From contig JAJFKP010000004.1 of NCBI GenBank assembly GCA_021773135.1, positions 165,656 to 229,655 of the forward strand: a stretch of DNA of 64,000 nt, in the 5' to 3' direction. This document shows, in pieces, positions 27,142 through 36,453 of the stretch. How positions within the stretch are numbered: position 1 is the stretch's first letter; each line of letters opens with the position of its first letter. The notes beneath the pieces are model-generated. The model saw only the letters and a program-made list of their open reading frames with translations, was not told the origin of the DNA and searched no databases. This DNA comes from Woeseiaceae bacterium. GTDB lineage: Bacteria; Pseudomonadota; Gammaproteobacteria; Steroidobacterales; Woeseiaceae. A program made the position numbers and the translations under genes.

Positions 27142-27765
27142 ATGGTCGATTTCGGAAGTAGAGAAAGGGTAGTGCCGGTGCACAACCTTCAGGATTATTT
27201 TCGAACCTCGATCGAGGATGTCATCACTCGCCAGCAGGTCGACATCGACCCGCACGCATCCCACTACGTCGTCAACCTGCTGACGATGTTCTCCCGCTCC
27301 GACGAACTCTACGCAGACGATGGCGAAACCTACGGGTTGCGACCATTGGCCCTGATGATGGCGGACGCCGCCGACGCCGAATCGCCGGAACATCGCAACT
27401 ACTGCCTGCAGCGCATTGGCGATGTTGCACTTTTCATATCCGGCTTCTTCGCCAACAGCCTTGCGACCAAGGCGGTCGACATCGACTACTACATCCACAT
27501 GGGCGGCAATGCTTACGGTTCTCTCTCGGACGAGGTCCGTGGCACTTTTCGCGGCAACACGTTCTCTTCAATCTATCGCGAGCTCGCGCTCAAGTTCCAG
27601 ACCCTGGTCGATGTGCTCAATGAACTGAGCGACGGCCCGAAAGGCAACTCCGACCTGCTGAGAACCTATGAAGTCTGGCGCAAGACCGGCAGCCGACGCG
27701 CCGAACAGTTGCTTGCGGATAACGGTGTCGTGCCCATCGGCAGTGCGGGCCCGAAAAGGCACTAG
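27142..27765 (+). CDS. Conserved hypothetical cytoplasmic protein
   Basis: 207 aa, no signal peptide or membrane helix. Helical, with distinctive strings HYVVNLLTMFSRSDELY, YCLQRIGDVALFISGFFANSL and DYYIHMGGNAYGSL. These look like a conserved unnamed protein family of proteobacteria, and I cannot assign a function. It is followed at once by the gene at 27767 (TAG-C-ATG), so the two are cotranscribed and may act together. Confidence 0.75.
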   Translation: MVDFGSRERVVPVHNLQDYFRTSIEDVITRQQVDIDPHASHYVVNLLTMFSRSDELYADDGETYGLRPLALMMADAADAESPEHRNYCLQRIGDVALFISGFFANSLATKAVDIDYYIHMGGNAYGSLSDEVRGTFRGNTFSSIYRELALKFQTLVDVLNELSDGPKGNSDLLRTYEVWRKTGSRRAEQLLADNGVVPIGSAGPKRH

Positions 27766-27766
27766 C

Positions 27767-28423
27767 ATGCTTGCCAGGCTGCAGCAGCGGTTAAACGAAA
27801 CGTACCAAACCGATCCGGGTTACGACGTGCGCGAGTTCCTGCTCACAGACAAAAACATTGCAAGCGTCCTGTTTAGTCATGAAGGGCTTGCAAGCACCGG
27901 TGAAACCCTGTTGCTGCGAGAGGAAGATGACGGACTCTCCGTCACTCTCTATCTCGAACAGGAAATATTGAAACGCCTCGAGTCGACCAACCCGCTGGAC
28001 GAACTTCGCGCAGAACAGTTAAACGACCTGTGCAAAGTGATCGAGGGCCTGAGTCATTTCAACTACGTGGTGTGGAAGGCAAGCCAGGATCGCACCGTGT
28101 CGCTGCTGGAACTTGAGCTGCAGGCGGAGATAGACAAGTTCGTCAGCACGATGCAGCTGGCCACCGAGCAGGAAGACCCCGAGTTACAGAACGGCCTGCA
28201 TCAGCGCTTGTTCGATTCAATCAGTTTCCGCGATGACTTAGACCAGGAACAGGCCGAACGCTATCGTGCCGCGAACGAATATGCCGCACGATTTTGTCGC
28301 GGCCTGCGACAACGCCTGCAGAACAACGGCGAGCATGCGTTAACGGAATTACGCCAGTTCTATCGGCTGCAGTTGCCGGAAAAAATCAGCCACATTCATT
28401 CGAACGCCTGGGCGGACGGCTGA
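27767..28423 (+). CDS. Conserved hypothetical protein, partner of the preceding gene
   Basis: 218 aa from the ATG at 27767, one base after the stop of the upstream gene. Acidic and helical, with the strings SVTLYLEQEILKRLE, LNDLCKVIEGLSHFNYVVWKA and LLELELQAEIDKFVSTM. No known domain recognised. Tight coupling with the gene at 27142 suggests a two-subunit function. Confidence 0.75.
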   Translation: MLARLQQRLNETYQTDPGYDVREFLLTDKNIASVLFSHEGLASTGETLLLREEDDGLSVTLYLEQEILKRLESTNPLDELRAEQLNDLCKVIEGLSHFNYVVWKASQDRTVSLLELELQAEIDKFVSTMQLATEQEDPELQNGLHQRLFDSISFRDDLDQEQAERYRAANEYAARFCRGLRQRLQNNGEHALTELRQFYRLQLPEKISHIHSNAWADG

Positions 28424-28431
28424 ACTGAATC

Positions 28432-28908
28432 CTAACGTCGCTTACTGGCGAGGCGACCATCGCGGCGTACCTGCGCTTCATCAAAGCGCCTTTTCTGCAC
28501 CTTGGTTTCCGGCAGGACATCGGGCACTGAACGGGGCTTGCCACTGTCATCGAGTGCGACAAATGTGAGATAGGCAGAAACGACGTGTCGCGTGTTGCCG
28601 GTGAAGCTGTCCTCGGCCGCAACATGCACACCGATTTCCATGGAACTGCGCCAGCTGCGATTGACGGCGGCTTTCACGATTAACGTGTCACCGGCGCGCG
28701 CGGGCGCGAGAAAATTGAGGCTGTCGACCGCCGCGGTCACGCAGGTGCTGCCGCTGTGGCGCTCGGCAACGATCAGCGCGGTTCGATCGCACAGACTCAT
28801 GACGAGACCACCGAACACGGTGTACTTCGAGTTCAGGTCATTCGGAAATACTTTATAGACATTCTGCTCAACCGAAGAGGCCGAAGGTGCTTTACCCTTG
28901 ATTGCCAT
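28432..28908 (-). CDS. Hotdog-fold acyl-CoA thioesterase
   Basis: 158 aa from the ATG at 28908. Hotdog motifs: VFPNDLNSKYTVFGGLVMSLCDRTALIVAERHSG, VTAAVDSLNFLAPARAGDTLIVKAAVNRSWRSSMEIGV and RHVVSAYLTFVALDD, typical of YciA/BFIT-like acyl-CoA hydrolases. The start lies 17 bp inside the 3' end of the acetyl-CoA hydrolase/transferase gene, so the two are one operon handling CoA thioesters. Confidence 0.9.
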   Translation of the reverse strand: MAIKGKAPSASSVEQNVYKVFPNDLNSKYTVFGGLVMSLCDRTALIVAERHSGSTCVTAAVDSLNFLAPARAGDTLIVKAAVNRSWRSSMEIGVHVAAEDSFTGNTRHVVSAYLTFVALDDSGKPRSVPDVLPETKVQKRRFDEAQVRRDGRLASKRR

Positions 28909-30781
28909 TGCTCGTTTGCTCCAGTGCGTGCTGCAGTAATTTCCGTGTGAGTATCTGACTGAACCCGTGTACCTGGTCCAGACCCATATGTTGCAGTGCT
29001 TCATCATGGCCTGACGATGCGCCCGGCAGTGCAGCGAGAATCGTGCTCACTTTGCCTGATGGCGTCGCCGTTTCGGTTTTCAGCCATTCCAGTGCCGCTG
29101 CCAGCGCCTGCTCGGTCTCCGTAAAGTCTGTGCCCAGCGGGTAGTCCGGGAAGTGCGGGCGTATGTGTTCAAGCCGAAAAACGCCGCGAACATTTTCGAG
29201 CGTGTTTTCCGGGGCGGACACGGTGGTTCCTCCGGCCAGCTTCCCGGCGCTGACGGCCTTGCCCCGAAGATCGAACTGAAAACCGGCGTCGGTAATGCCC
29301 AGCATCGCCTCGATGACCTGCGCGTCCGACTTGCCGCGCGTTGCGGCAATGCCGAACTCGGACACATACAGATCGCGATGATGACGCGGCACCGTGACAT
29401 GGCCATAGGACCAGCGCACATTGGATTGTGTCTTACCACCGCTGGTGCGCGTCGAACGTAACATCAGGATAGACTGCGCATCGTCAAGTGCATGCGCCAT
29501 TGAAACGAAATCGAACTGGCCGCCGACGCCGCTGACCACGCGGCCATCTTCCAGCGCATCGGAAACAGCCGCACCCAGCAGGGTCACCATCATGGTTTCG
29601 TTTACGAAGCTGGGTAACCGCCGCTGGCGGCGTTTTCGCTGTTCGTCGCCATACAGCGTGTTGACCGAAGAAATGCTCGTCATGTGTATAAGGTGGCGTT
29701 TTGCTTCGCTGAGCGCATTGAGTTTCTCGTAAAGATGGCTCGAGCCAATCAGGAAACCGGCGTGAATGGTTGCCTCGTCCTCTTCGTCGGCCGGGCGTTT
29801 GATCAGGCCGGCCTCGAACAGTGCAAACAGCGCATCGCTCATCAGTTCAGTCGAAGCGAACAGGCCCTTTTCGAACGGACCGGTCTCAACCGGCAGTTCC
29901 TGGCGGCGTGTCGATTGTGTACCACCGGGCAGACGCTCAAGAACCTCTTTGAAAATCTCCGGGTGTCGATGCCTGAGAATGAGGCAATGGGCAACCGCAT
30001 CACTGAGTGAGCCGATTCCCACCTGCAACGTGCCGCCATCACGAACCAGGCTCGCAACGTGCATCGCCGCGGCATAGTCCCCGGGCAGTACGCGTCGATT
30101 CGGCAACGGGAACAACGGAAAGTCATCGCCATTCGTATCGAGAACGAAATCGAACCGCTCAGCGGGAAGATCCGCGTCACCGAGCATGTAAGGCAGGTTG
30201 CGATTCACCTCGCCAATAACCGCGACACTTTTGCCCTGCTCCCGCATGGCTGCAAACGGCGGCAACAGGTCGAGCGTGACCTCGGGGTTGCTGGCAAGGC
30301 TGTAGCGGCCCGCACTTTGTTCCCGCACTGCGACCAGGTTTGCGATCACGTTGACGCCAAGCGCCAACAGCTCCGTTGCAACGCGGCTGTAGTTGATGCT
30401 GGAGTAGCTTTGCTGCACCAGTGAATTGCTTAAGTAAGCCCCGGGCCGCAGGTAAAACTCCCGCACCCTGATGTTCCTGGGCAATGCCTGCCGCCTGACG
30501 GCAATCGCGTAAGCCGGCGTCGGCCACTCACTGTAGAGCCGCTCAACCAGCGGTGTGACAAAGCGATTTTCGAGGTCGCTGCTGCCGGATGGCACCTCAA
30601 GCGTCAGGCCGGTAAAGATGGTGAGCGAAATCGACGGGTCATTTTTGGCGCGCTCATACAAGGCGTCTACGACCCGCACCGCCTTACCAATGCCGATCGG
30701 CAGGCCGAGCACCACTTCCTGGCCAACCGATGCAACGATGGCATCCGCTATTTCGGCAGCCGATTCGAAAACGCGGCTCAT
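28892..30781 (-). CDS. Acetyl-CoA hydrolase/transferase family protein
   Basis: 629 aa. The N-terminal and C-terminal halves match the acetyl-CoA hydrolase/4-hydroxybutyrate CoA-transferase fold: GLPIGIGKAVRVVDALYERA, TLQVGIGSLSDAVAHCLI and SGVGGQFDFVSMAHALDDAQ. A ~100-residue insert around 280-380 makes it longer than the ~430-500-residue norm. It transfers CoA between acyl groups or hydrolyses acyl-CoA in the cytoplasm. Overlapping downstream thioesterase gene. The acceptor acid cannot be told. Confidence 0.88.
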   Translation of the reverse strand: MSRVFESAAEIADAIVASVGQEVVLGLPIGIGKAVRVVDALYERAKNDPSISLTIFTGLTLEVPSGSSDLENRFVTPLVERLYSEWPTPAYAIAVRRQALPRNIRVREFYLRPGAYLSNSLVQQSYSSINYSRVATELLALGVNVIANLVAVREQSAGRYSLASNPEVTLDLLPPFAAMREQGKSVAVIGEVNRNLPYMLGDADLPAERFDFVLDTNGDDFPLFPLPNRRVLPGDYAAAMHVASLVRDGGTLQVGIGSLSDAVAHCLILRHRHPEIFKEVLERLPGGTQSTRRQELPVETGPFEKGLFASTELMSDALFALFEAGLIKRPADEEDEATIHAGFLIGSSHLYEKLNALSEAKRHLIHMTSISSVNTLYGDEQRKRRQRRLPSFVNETMMVTLLGAAVSDALEDGRVVSGVGGQFDFVSMAHALDDAQSILMLRSTRTSGGKTQSNVRWSYGHVTVPRHHRDLYVSEFGIAATRGKSDAQVIEAMLGITDAGFQFDLRGKAVSAGKLAGGTTVSAPENTLENVRGVFRLEHIRPHFPDYPLGTDFTETEQALAAALEWLKTETATPSGKVSTILAALPGASSGHDEALQHMGLDQVHGFSQILTRKLLQHALEQTSNGNQG

Positions 30782-30850
30782 CGAATTACTTCAGCAATTC
30801 CTGGCAACGACGCGGTCCGGCCGGCAGAAAACCAAAACGATAAAAACACG

Positions 30851-32113
30851 CTACCCCTGCGTGACAGCTAATCGGGCCGCTGCCGCCTGGTCACGCGGGC
30901 TGATCTTGTCGAAATCAGAGCCCGCCGGTTGCTGGAACAGGCGCAGGTCGAATTCGGGCACGATCGCCAGCAGGTGATCGAAGATGTCTGACTGGATGTC
31001 CTCATACGCGCCCCATTCAGTGGTGTTGGTGAAGCAATACACCTCGATCGGCAGCCCCTCGGGCCCCGGCTCAAGCTGGCGCACGAGCAGGGTCATATCG
31101 TTGCGAATCATGGGATGGTTGTGCAGGTAGTTGTAGGCATAGGCGCGAAAGGTGCCGACATTCGTCAGGCGCCGATGGTTAACCTCTGCATCGACCTCGT
31201 ATTCAAGCCCCGCGTTGTAGTCAGCGAGCTCTTTCTTTTTCTGATCGATGTAGTCGACCAGCAGTGCGAGGCGGCGGAATTCCGCCACTTCATCGTCGCG
31301 CTGGAAGCGAATGGAGGACACGTCAATATTCAGGGAGCGCTTGATGCGACGACCGCCGGACTGCGACATGCCGCGCCAGTTCTTGAGTGACTCCGACACC
31401 AGTTTGTGCGTGGGCACGGTGACGATAGTCTTGTCCCAGTTCTGCACTTTAATCGTGTGCAGCTGCACGTCGATAACATCGCCGTCGGCACCGTATTGCG
31501 GCATCTCGATCCAGTCGCCAACCCGCACCATGTCCTGCGCACTAATCTGAACGCTTGCAACCAGCGACAGGATCGTATCCTTGAAGATCAGCAGCAGCAC
31601 CGCGGTCATGGCGCCAAAGCCGCTGAGCAACAGCACCGGCGAGCGGTCGAGAATGGCCGCAACGATCATGATGCCGCCGAGAATCCAGACCACGAGCTGC
31701 ACGAGCTGCACAAACCCTTTTAACGGCCGGTCTTTCGCCATCTCGGTCTGGCCGTAGATCTCGTTGCCCGCGCTGAGTGACGATGTCAATGCCAGCGTCA
31801 GCATCAGGATCATGTAGCCGAGCATGACGTTACGCACTACGGTGACGACGCCGTCGGGAACTTCGGGGACAAGATCGATTCCCCAGAAAATAATAATGGC
31901 AGGCACGAGGTGCACGATGCGTTCGAAAACCTTGTGCTCGACCAGGATGTCGTCCCAGGTCACCGACGACATGGCGGCGAAGCGTCGCGCCATGCCTATC
32001 AGGATGACCTTGGCAATACGGTCGGCGATCCAGGCGCCGACGAGCAGCGCCACCAGCGCGGCGGCAGTCGGCAACAGGGGATTAACAGCAGCGAGTGTGT
32101 CGAGTATTTTCAT
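30851..32113 (-). CDS. MscS-family mechanosensitive channel
   Basis: 420 aa with about five N-terminal transmembrane helices, then the MscS pore-lining and beta domain: LLIFKDTILSLVASVQISAQDMVRVGDWIEMPQYGADGDVIDV, TIKVQNWDKTIVTVPTHKLVSESLKNWRGMSQSGGRRIKRSLNI. The order matches YbdG-like channels. The C-terminal part is cytoplasmic. It would relieve osmotic shock at the inner membrane. Monocistronic by appearance. Confidence 0.92.
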   Translation of the reverse strand: MKILDTLAAVNPLLPTAAALVALLVGAWIADRIAKVILIGMARRFAAMSSVTWDDILVEHKVFERIVHLVPAIIIFWGIDLVPEVPDGVVTVVRNVMLGYMILMLTLALTSSLSAGNEIYGQTEMAKDRPLKGFVQLVQLVVWILGGIMIVAAILDRSPVLLLSGFGAMTAVLLLIFKDTILSLVASVQISAQDMVRVGDWIEMPQYGADGDVIDVQLHTIKVQNWDKTIVTVPTHKLVSESLKNWRGMSQSGGRRIKRSLNIDVSSIRFQRDDEVAEFRRLALLVDYIDQKKKELADYNAGLEYEVDAEVNHRRLTNVGTFRAYAYNYLHNHPMIRNDMTLLVRQLEPGPEGLPIEVYCFTNTTEWGAYEDIQSDIFDHLLAIVPEFDLRLFQQPAGSDFDKISPRDQAAAARLAVTQG

Positions 32114-32206
32114 GGGGCTCAGTTCAGGGGCGGTCAGATGGTATCACCGACACGAAACCGGTTGGCAGGTTTGACGTGCGTGAACGACAGATTGTGACCC
32201 AACGAG

Positions 32207-32980
32207 TTATTTAATGGTGCGCGCTTCTTTCAACAGGTCATAGGCCGCATTGAGCTCGCGCGAACGTTCCTCGGCAACCGGCCGCATGCTGTCGGGCAGG
32301 CCGCGGGACGCGAGCTTGTCGGGATGGTTTTCGCTGATGAGCTTGCGGTAGGCGCGCTTGATCTCGGCATTGGTCGATTCCGGTGTCACGCCAAGCGCGG
32401 TATAGGCATCCGCGAGCTGATTCTGCGGCGGCGGGCCACCGGGTGTCCTGCGCCCGTCTTTCGTGGCACGCAACAACGCTTCGAGCTGCGATACGTCGGC
32501 CTCACTAAGACCCAATCGTCGGGCGATACGCACCAGCATTTCGTGTTCGGCCGGGTCGATGCGACCATCGGCAGCGACGGCCATGACCTGCAGTTGCAGG
32601 AACAGCTGCAGCAGCGGCCCGCGGCCGCGGGTTATCTTCCCGAACTGATCAACGGCAGCGTCGAGATCAAAATCCGGCTGTTTGCCGCGACTGAACGCCG
32701 CCTTGGCCTGATCGCGCTGCTCGCCCTGCAGGTTCAGCATTTTGAAGATCTGCTCGACGGCGTTGATTTCCTCGCGCGAGACGACATTGTCGGCCTTGCA
32801 CAGGGCACCCATGATGGCGAACACCGAGTCGAACAGCTGCGTCTGGGCAACGCGCAGGTTGCCGATGATGAAGCGCTGCAAGGCGATCCCGGAGTAATAC
32901 CCGGCAGCTCCGCCCAGCAGAAAGCCGGGCAGGCCACCAATGGCTCCACCAATGAGAGCCCCAATGAAAGCTAAAAACAT
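32207..32980 (-). CDS. djlA: DjlA-like co-chaperone (TerB + J domain)
   Basis: 257 aa. A glycine-rich N-terminal membrane segment (MFLAFIGALIGGAIGGLPGFLLGGAAGYYSG) is followed by a TerB-like domain (~50-155) and a C-terminal J domain with the HPD motif (ENHPDKLASRGLP). It stimulates DnaK at the inner membrane. Length and domain order are those of DjlA. Confidence 0.9.
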   Translation of the reverse strand: MFLAFIGALIGGAIGGLPGFLLGGAAGYYSGIALQRFIIGNLRVAQTQLFDSVFAIMGALCKADNVVSREEINAVEQIFKMLNLQGEQRDQAKAAFSRGKQPDFDLDAAVDQFGKITRGRGPLLQLFLQLQVMAVAADGRIDPAEHEMLVRIARRLGLSEADVSQLEALLRATKDGRRTPGGPPPQNQLADAYTALGVTPESTNAEIKRAYRKLISENHPDKLASRGLPDSMRPVAEERSRELNAAYDLLKEARTIK

Positions 32981-33092
32981 GCGCGGAGTGTAACAATCAC
33001 ATGCGCTCTACAGAACCACCTGGATGACCCGGTCCAGTCGGCCAGTCGATCCACCCCGTACGGTGGGCTACCATGCCCGCAGGAGATTATTG

Positions 33093-34829
33093 ATGCGTGA
33101 CACGTTAATTTTCGGCGCGACGATATGCCTGCTGCTAGCGGCCTGCAGCCAGGAACCGCCTGCCAGTTCGTCGCCCACCGATTGGGTTCTGACCAACGGT
33201 CGTATCTATACGGTGAACGAAGAACAACCGTGGGCGGAAGCGGTGGTGATTCGCGACGGCGAGTTCGTTTACGTTGGCGACAACGCAGGTGCGCAAGAAT
33301 TTGCGACCGAGGGCGCTCGCATCAGTGACCTTGGCGGCCGCATGGTGATGCCCGGCATTGTCGATGCGCACACACATCCTGGACAGATCGACCTCATCCG
33401 CTACGACGCAACCTTCACGGCAACGAAACGTGACGCGTTCCTCGCAGAACTCGAACAGTATGCAGCAGCCAATCCGGACGACGACTGGTTGCGCGCCTGC
33501 TGCTGGCCGACGCAGGAATTCGTATCCGGCAACAAGGGACCGGACCGAACAGACCTGGACCCGATCTTTCCTGATCGACCTGTCTGGATCTCGAGCAGTG
33601 CCGGCCACAGCTTCTGGCTGAACTCGGCAGCGCTCGACCGGTTGGGTCTTGACGAGGATAGCCAGGACCCGCGTTTTCCAATCGCGATCTACAAACGTGA
33701 TGAAACCGGGCGACTGACCGGCTGGCTGAAAGAGGGCGCGGGCTGGCAGCTGATGGATGAAATGTTCGAGATCGACCAGGCAGTGCACGAAAGCAGCATG
33801 CGCGCCATGCTGCAGAACCTGAGCGAGCATGGTGTGACGACACTTTACGATGCGGGCACCAAGGAATTCAGCGATCGCGTTTACGGTTTCCTGGCGGGGC
33901 TTGAAGAAAAGGGTGAGCTGCCCGTGCGTTACGAAGGCACTTACAGAATATCCACACCCGATCGTCGCAAGCTGGCAATATCCGAGATGAAACGCTTTCG
34001 TGAAACTTATGGCGGTGAACGCCTGCAGTTCAACACGATAAAGCTCTTCATGGATGGCGTGCACGAGAATCGATCGGGCGCGTTGCTTGAGCCTTATGCA
34101 GACGACCCGAACTACGTGAGCGATACAACACTCTCGGTAGAAGAACTACGCGACTTCCTGATCGAGCTACACAACGAGCGTTTCGATCTGCACGTGCATG
34201 TGATTGGTGACCTTGCGACCAAGTCGGTGCTCGATGCCGTGGAGGCAGCGAAAGTAGAAGTGGGCGAAGATTTTTACCCGCGCGTGTCGGTGGCCCATTT
34301 GCAAAACATTGACCCGGGTGACTGGTCACGTTTTGCAGAACTTGGCGTGAGTGCGAACTTCACGCCCTGGTGGCATGGCTTCGATGACCCTGATCCGGTA
34401 GGCGCCGGCCTTGGCGCCGAAAGAGATGGCGACACCTATCGGGCACGGGCATTGTTCGACATGGGCGCCAACGTCACGTTTTCGAGCGATGACTGGACGC
34501 TGAATGTGCTGTCACCGTTCCTGGGCATGCAGGTTGGCCATACCCGGCAATTCCCGAGGGAGTGGCTGACGAAGGAACAGGATCGGGAGGCATATCGAGG
34601 GCCGGAATCAGAGAAACTGCCGCTGCCACTCCTTATTAAGGGCTACACGATCAACGGTGCCAGGCAGCTGCGCATGGAGGATCATGTCGGCAGCATCGAG
34701 GTGGGAAAATTGGCTGATCTGGTTGTTCTGGAGCAAAACTTGTTCGAGGCTGATCCGTACGACCTGCACACAGTGAAGCCCATTGCGGTGATAATGGAGG
34801 GCGAATTGGTGCAGGGGAGCCTGAACTAA
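33093..34829 (+). CDS. YtcJ-like metal-dependent amidohydrolase, lipoprotein
   Basis: 578 aa from the ATG at 33093 (AGGAGA six bases upstream). The lipobox LLLAACSQ marks a lipoprotein. Amidohydrolase-3 signatures: VLTNGRIYTVNEEQPWAEAVVIRDGEFVYVGD, MPGIVDAHTHPG (metal-binding HxH), FDLHVHVIGDLA, VAHLQNIDP, FSSDDWTLN and the terminal DHVGSIEVGKLADLVVLEQ. The family hydrolyses C-N bonds; the substrate is unknown. Followed by the REP-like element and tRNA-Phe. Confidence 0.92.
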   Translation: MRDTLIFGATICLLLAACSQEPPASSSPTDWVLTNGRIYTVNEEQPWAEAVVIRDGEFVYVGDNAGAQEFATEGARISDLGGRMVMPGIVDAHTHPGQIDLIRYDATFTATKRDAFLAELEQYAAANPDDDWLRACCWPTQEFVSGNKGPDRTDLDPIFPDRPVWISSSAGHSFWLNSAALDRLGLDEDSQDPRFPIAIYKRDETGRLTGWLKEGAGWQLMDEMFEIDQAVHESSMRAMLQNLSEHGVTTLYDAGTKEFSDRVYGFLAGLEEKGELPVRYEGTYRISTPDRRKLAISEMKRFRETYGGERLQFNTIKLFMDGVHENRSGALLEPYADDPNYVSDTTLSVEELRDFLIELHNERFDLHVHVIGDLATKSVLDAVEAAKVEVGEDFYPRVSVAHLQNIDPGDWSRFAELGVSANFTPWWHGFDDPDPVGAGLGAERDGDTYRARALFDMGANVTFSSDDWTLNVLSPFLGMQVGHTRQFPREWLTKEQDREAYRGPESEKLPLPLLIKGYTINGARQLRMEDHVGSIEVGKLADLVVLEQNLFEADPYDLHTVKPIAVIMEGELVQGSLN

Positions 34830-34921
34830 GCCATTGAAATCAAGGCATATGAGACGGCAACCTTGACTGAACGAAGCACTGCCGGTCTAATACGCGCCTC
34901 CTTCGAGACCTCAACCCCCTC

Positions 34922-34943
34922 GTAGGAGCGGCTTCAGCCGCGA
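34922..34943. repeat. REP-like palindrome
   Basis: GTAGGAGCGGCTTCAGCCGCGA contains the inverted repeat GCGGCT-TC-AGCCGC (34928-34941), the form of common gammaproteobacterial REP elements. One copy seen here, just upstream of the tRNA. Confidence 0.6.
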
Positions 34944-34963
34944 TCAGTAGGCAGCCTTAAAAC

Positions 34964-35040
<77 letters not shown>

Positions 35041-35087
35041 TCTTTTCAACGGCTTATGCCGTTTCTAAGATTCTCTCAAAAAACCCT

Positions 35088-35105
35088 TGCGTGAATTTTG
35101 CGTGA
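35088..35105 (+). repeat. Putative integrase arm-type site, left
   Basis: TGCGTGAATTTTGCGTGA: two GCGTGA hexamers 11 bases apart. The same 18 bases occur at 55762-55779 near attR, and 17 of 18 at 63659-63676. It lies 48 bp inside attL and overlaps the end of the integrase-gene frame. Confidence 0.6.
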
Positions 35106-35107
35106 GC

Positions 35108-36190
35108 CTAACTGACGCTCAGCCGCCGCAAAACGACTAACTCGGGCTTGTTACCACTTCTGTCGCACACACTATTTGCCGCTTCAATGAGCTGTGAAAG
35201 CTCTGCAGCGGAGTAGTGTGTTGTCATCCGTCCCGAACGATGACCCAGCAGGTCCTGCCGATCCTCGAAGCTCACACCGGCGGCACGAAGCCTCCGGCCG
35301 AACGTGTGCTTCAGGTCGTGCACTCTCACCTGCTTCATGCCGAGGTTCTGTCTGACCCGGCACCAGGAGCTGTTCAGCATCCTCGTAACCGGTTTGCCCT
35401 TGTAAGCGAACACATGCGTTGGGTGATTCCCGCGACACGTAGTTACAACTGATTTGGCAATGTCATTCAAAACCACAAGTCTTTCGTCTCCGTTCTTGAC
35501 AAACATCCCCGGCACGATGAACACGAACGTATTGAGGGTAGGCACCTTCACTTCCCAGTTCCATCGCAAGTTGCAGATCTCGGCATCGCGGCAGCCGGTA
35601 TTGACTGCGAACAACGCCATCTCAGCGAGATGGGCCGGCAACGCCGAAAACAATTTCTTCTGTTCTCCCCAATCAAGCGGATAAGGCTGTCGCTTGTTAT
35701 TGTCGGGTAACAGCTTGATCTTCGGTGCTGCCGCGAGCCAGGTCAGTCCATTCTCATCCAGCCACTCGCTTTGTGCGAGGTTCAGGATTCGCCGAATAAC
35801 TTTAAGCCCGTGGTTGATGGTGCCTGGTGCTACTCCCTCTTTACGTCGGTGTTCTATCCACAGCTGCAGTGTCCCTATATGAATTCGATTCAAGGGAATC
35901 GATCCTATCCAGGGCATCAGCCGTTTCAGCTGAGCGATGTCGTTTCGAATCGTGCGCTTGTGCTGGTTCTCTTGAACAAACTTCGCAGCCGCTAACTCGA
36001 ATGGCCTCGCCGGCCGAACGCCGTAGACTTGCGCTTGGCGGGTTTCGTCGATTTGCCTGGCAAGGAACAACTCAGCTTCTTCTTGTTCAGCTGTTCCAGT
36101 ACTCTTGCAAATTCGCCGCCCGCCAATGCGCTTGTCGATATGCCAGATACCTTCTCTTTTGATGAGGCCTGGCGTTTTTTTGCGTCCCAT
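35108..36190 (-). CDS. Tyrosine recombinase / site-specific integrase
   Basis: 360 aa. N-terminal SAM-like core-binding domain (~65-165) and C-terminal catalytic domain with Arg in NTGCRDAEICNLRW, HxxK-type box HDLKHTFGRRLRAAG (Lys where Arg is usual, tolerated in this subfamily), LGHRSG and nucleophile Tyr in TTHYSAAEL. It catalyses insertion into and excision from tRNA-Phe. It reads towards attL. Its first ~199 bp overlap the upstream gene in another frame. Confidence 0.95.
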   Translation of the reverse strand: MGRKKTPGLIKREGIWHIDKRIGGRRICKSTGTAEQEEAELFLARQIDETRQAQVYGVRPARPFELAAAKFVQENQHKRTIRNDIAQLKRLMPWIGSIPLNRIHIGTLQLWIEHRRKEGVAPGTINHGLKVIRRILNLAQSEWLDENGLTWLAAAPKIKLLPDNNKRQPYPLDWGEQKKLFSALPAHLAEMALFAVNTGCRDAEICNLRWNWEVKVPTLNTFVFIVPGMFVKNGDERLVVLNDIAKSVVTTCRGNHPTHVFAYKGKPVTRMLNSSWCRVRQNLGMKQVRVHDLKHTFGRRLRAAGVSFEDRQDLLGHRSGRMTTHYSAAELSQLIEAANSVCDRSGNKPELVVLRRLSVS

Positions 36191-36429
36191 ATCGTTCCTC
36201 CTAAGGTTCGACCGGGACGCCCGTTGCAGTACTTATACTGCTCCACCCAAGCGTCCATCTCAAGTCGATCAAACGCTACTCCTTGCCGTCCAATTGGGAT
36301 AACGGTCAACAGAGGGCGGACCTCCTTGTTAAAGCGATTTCGGTCCATTCCAAGGTAATTCGGTGCGTCACGAAATCGGATCAGCCGCGGCGAAACTGTG
36401 GTTGACTCACATCGATGATCGAGTTTCAT
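35992..36429 (-). CDS. Small DNA-binding protein overlapping the integrase (excisionase-like)
   Basis: 145 aa from the ATG at 36429; the frame is open to 36549. The N-terminal part (LIRFRDAPNYLGMDRNRFNKEVRPLLTVIPIGRQGVAFDRLEMDAWVEQY) has the form of a MerR/AlpA/excisionase-type winged helix. The C-terminal part is Lys/Ser-rich. Its 3' 199 bp overlap the integrase start in a different frame, a layout I associate with this integrase subfamily. Likely controls excision or integrase expression. Confidence 0.75.
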   Translation of the reverse strand: MKLDHRCESTTVSPRLIRFRDAPNYLGMDRNRFNKEVRPLLTVIPIGRQGVAFDRLEMDAWVEQYKYCNGRPGRTLGGTIWDAKKRQASSKEKVSGISTSALAGGEFARVLEQLNKKKLSCSLPGKSTKPAKRKSTAFGRRGHSS

Positions 36430-36453
36430 AAATTGAAACCTACGCAATGGCGG

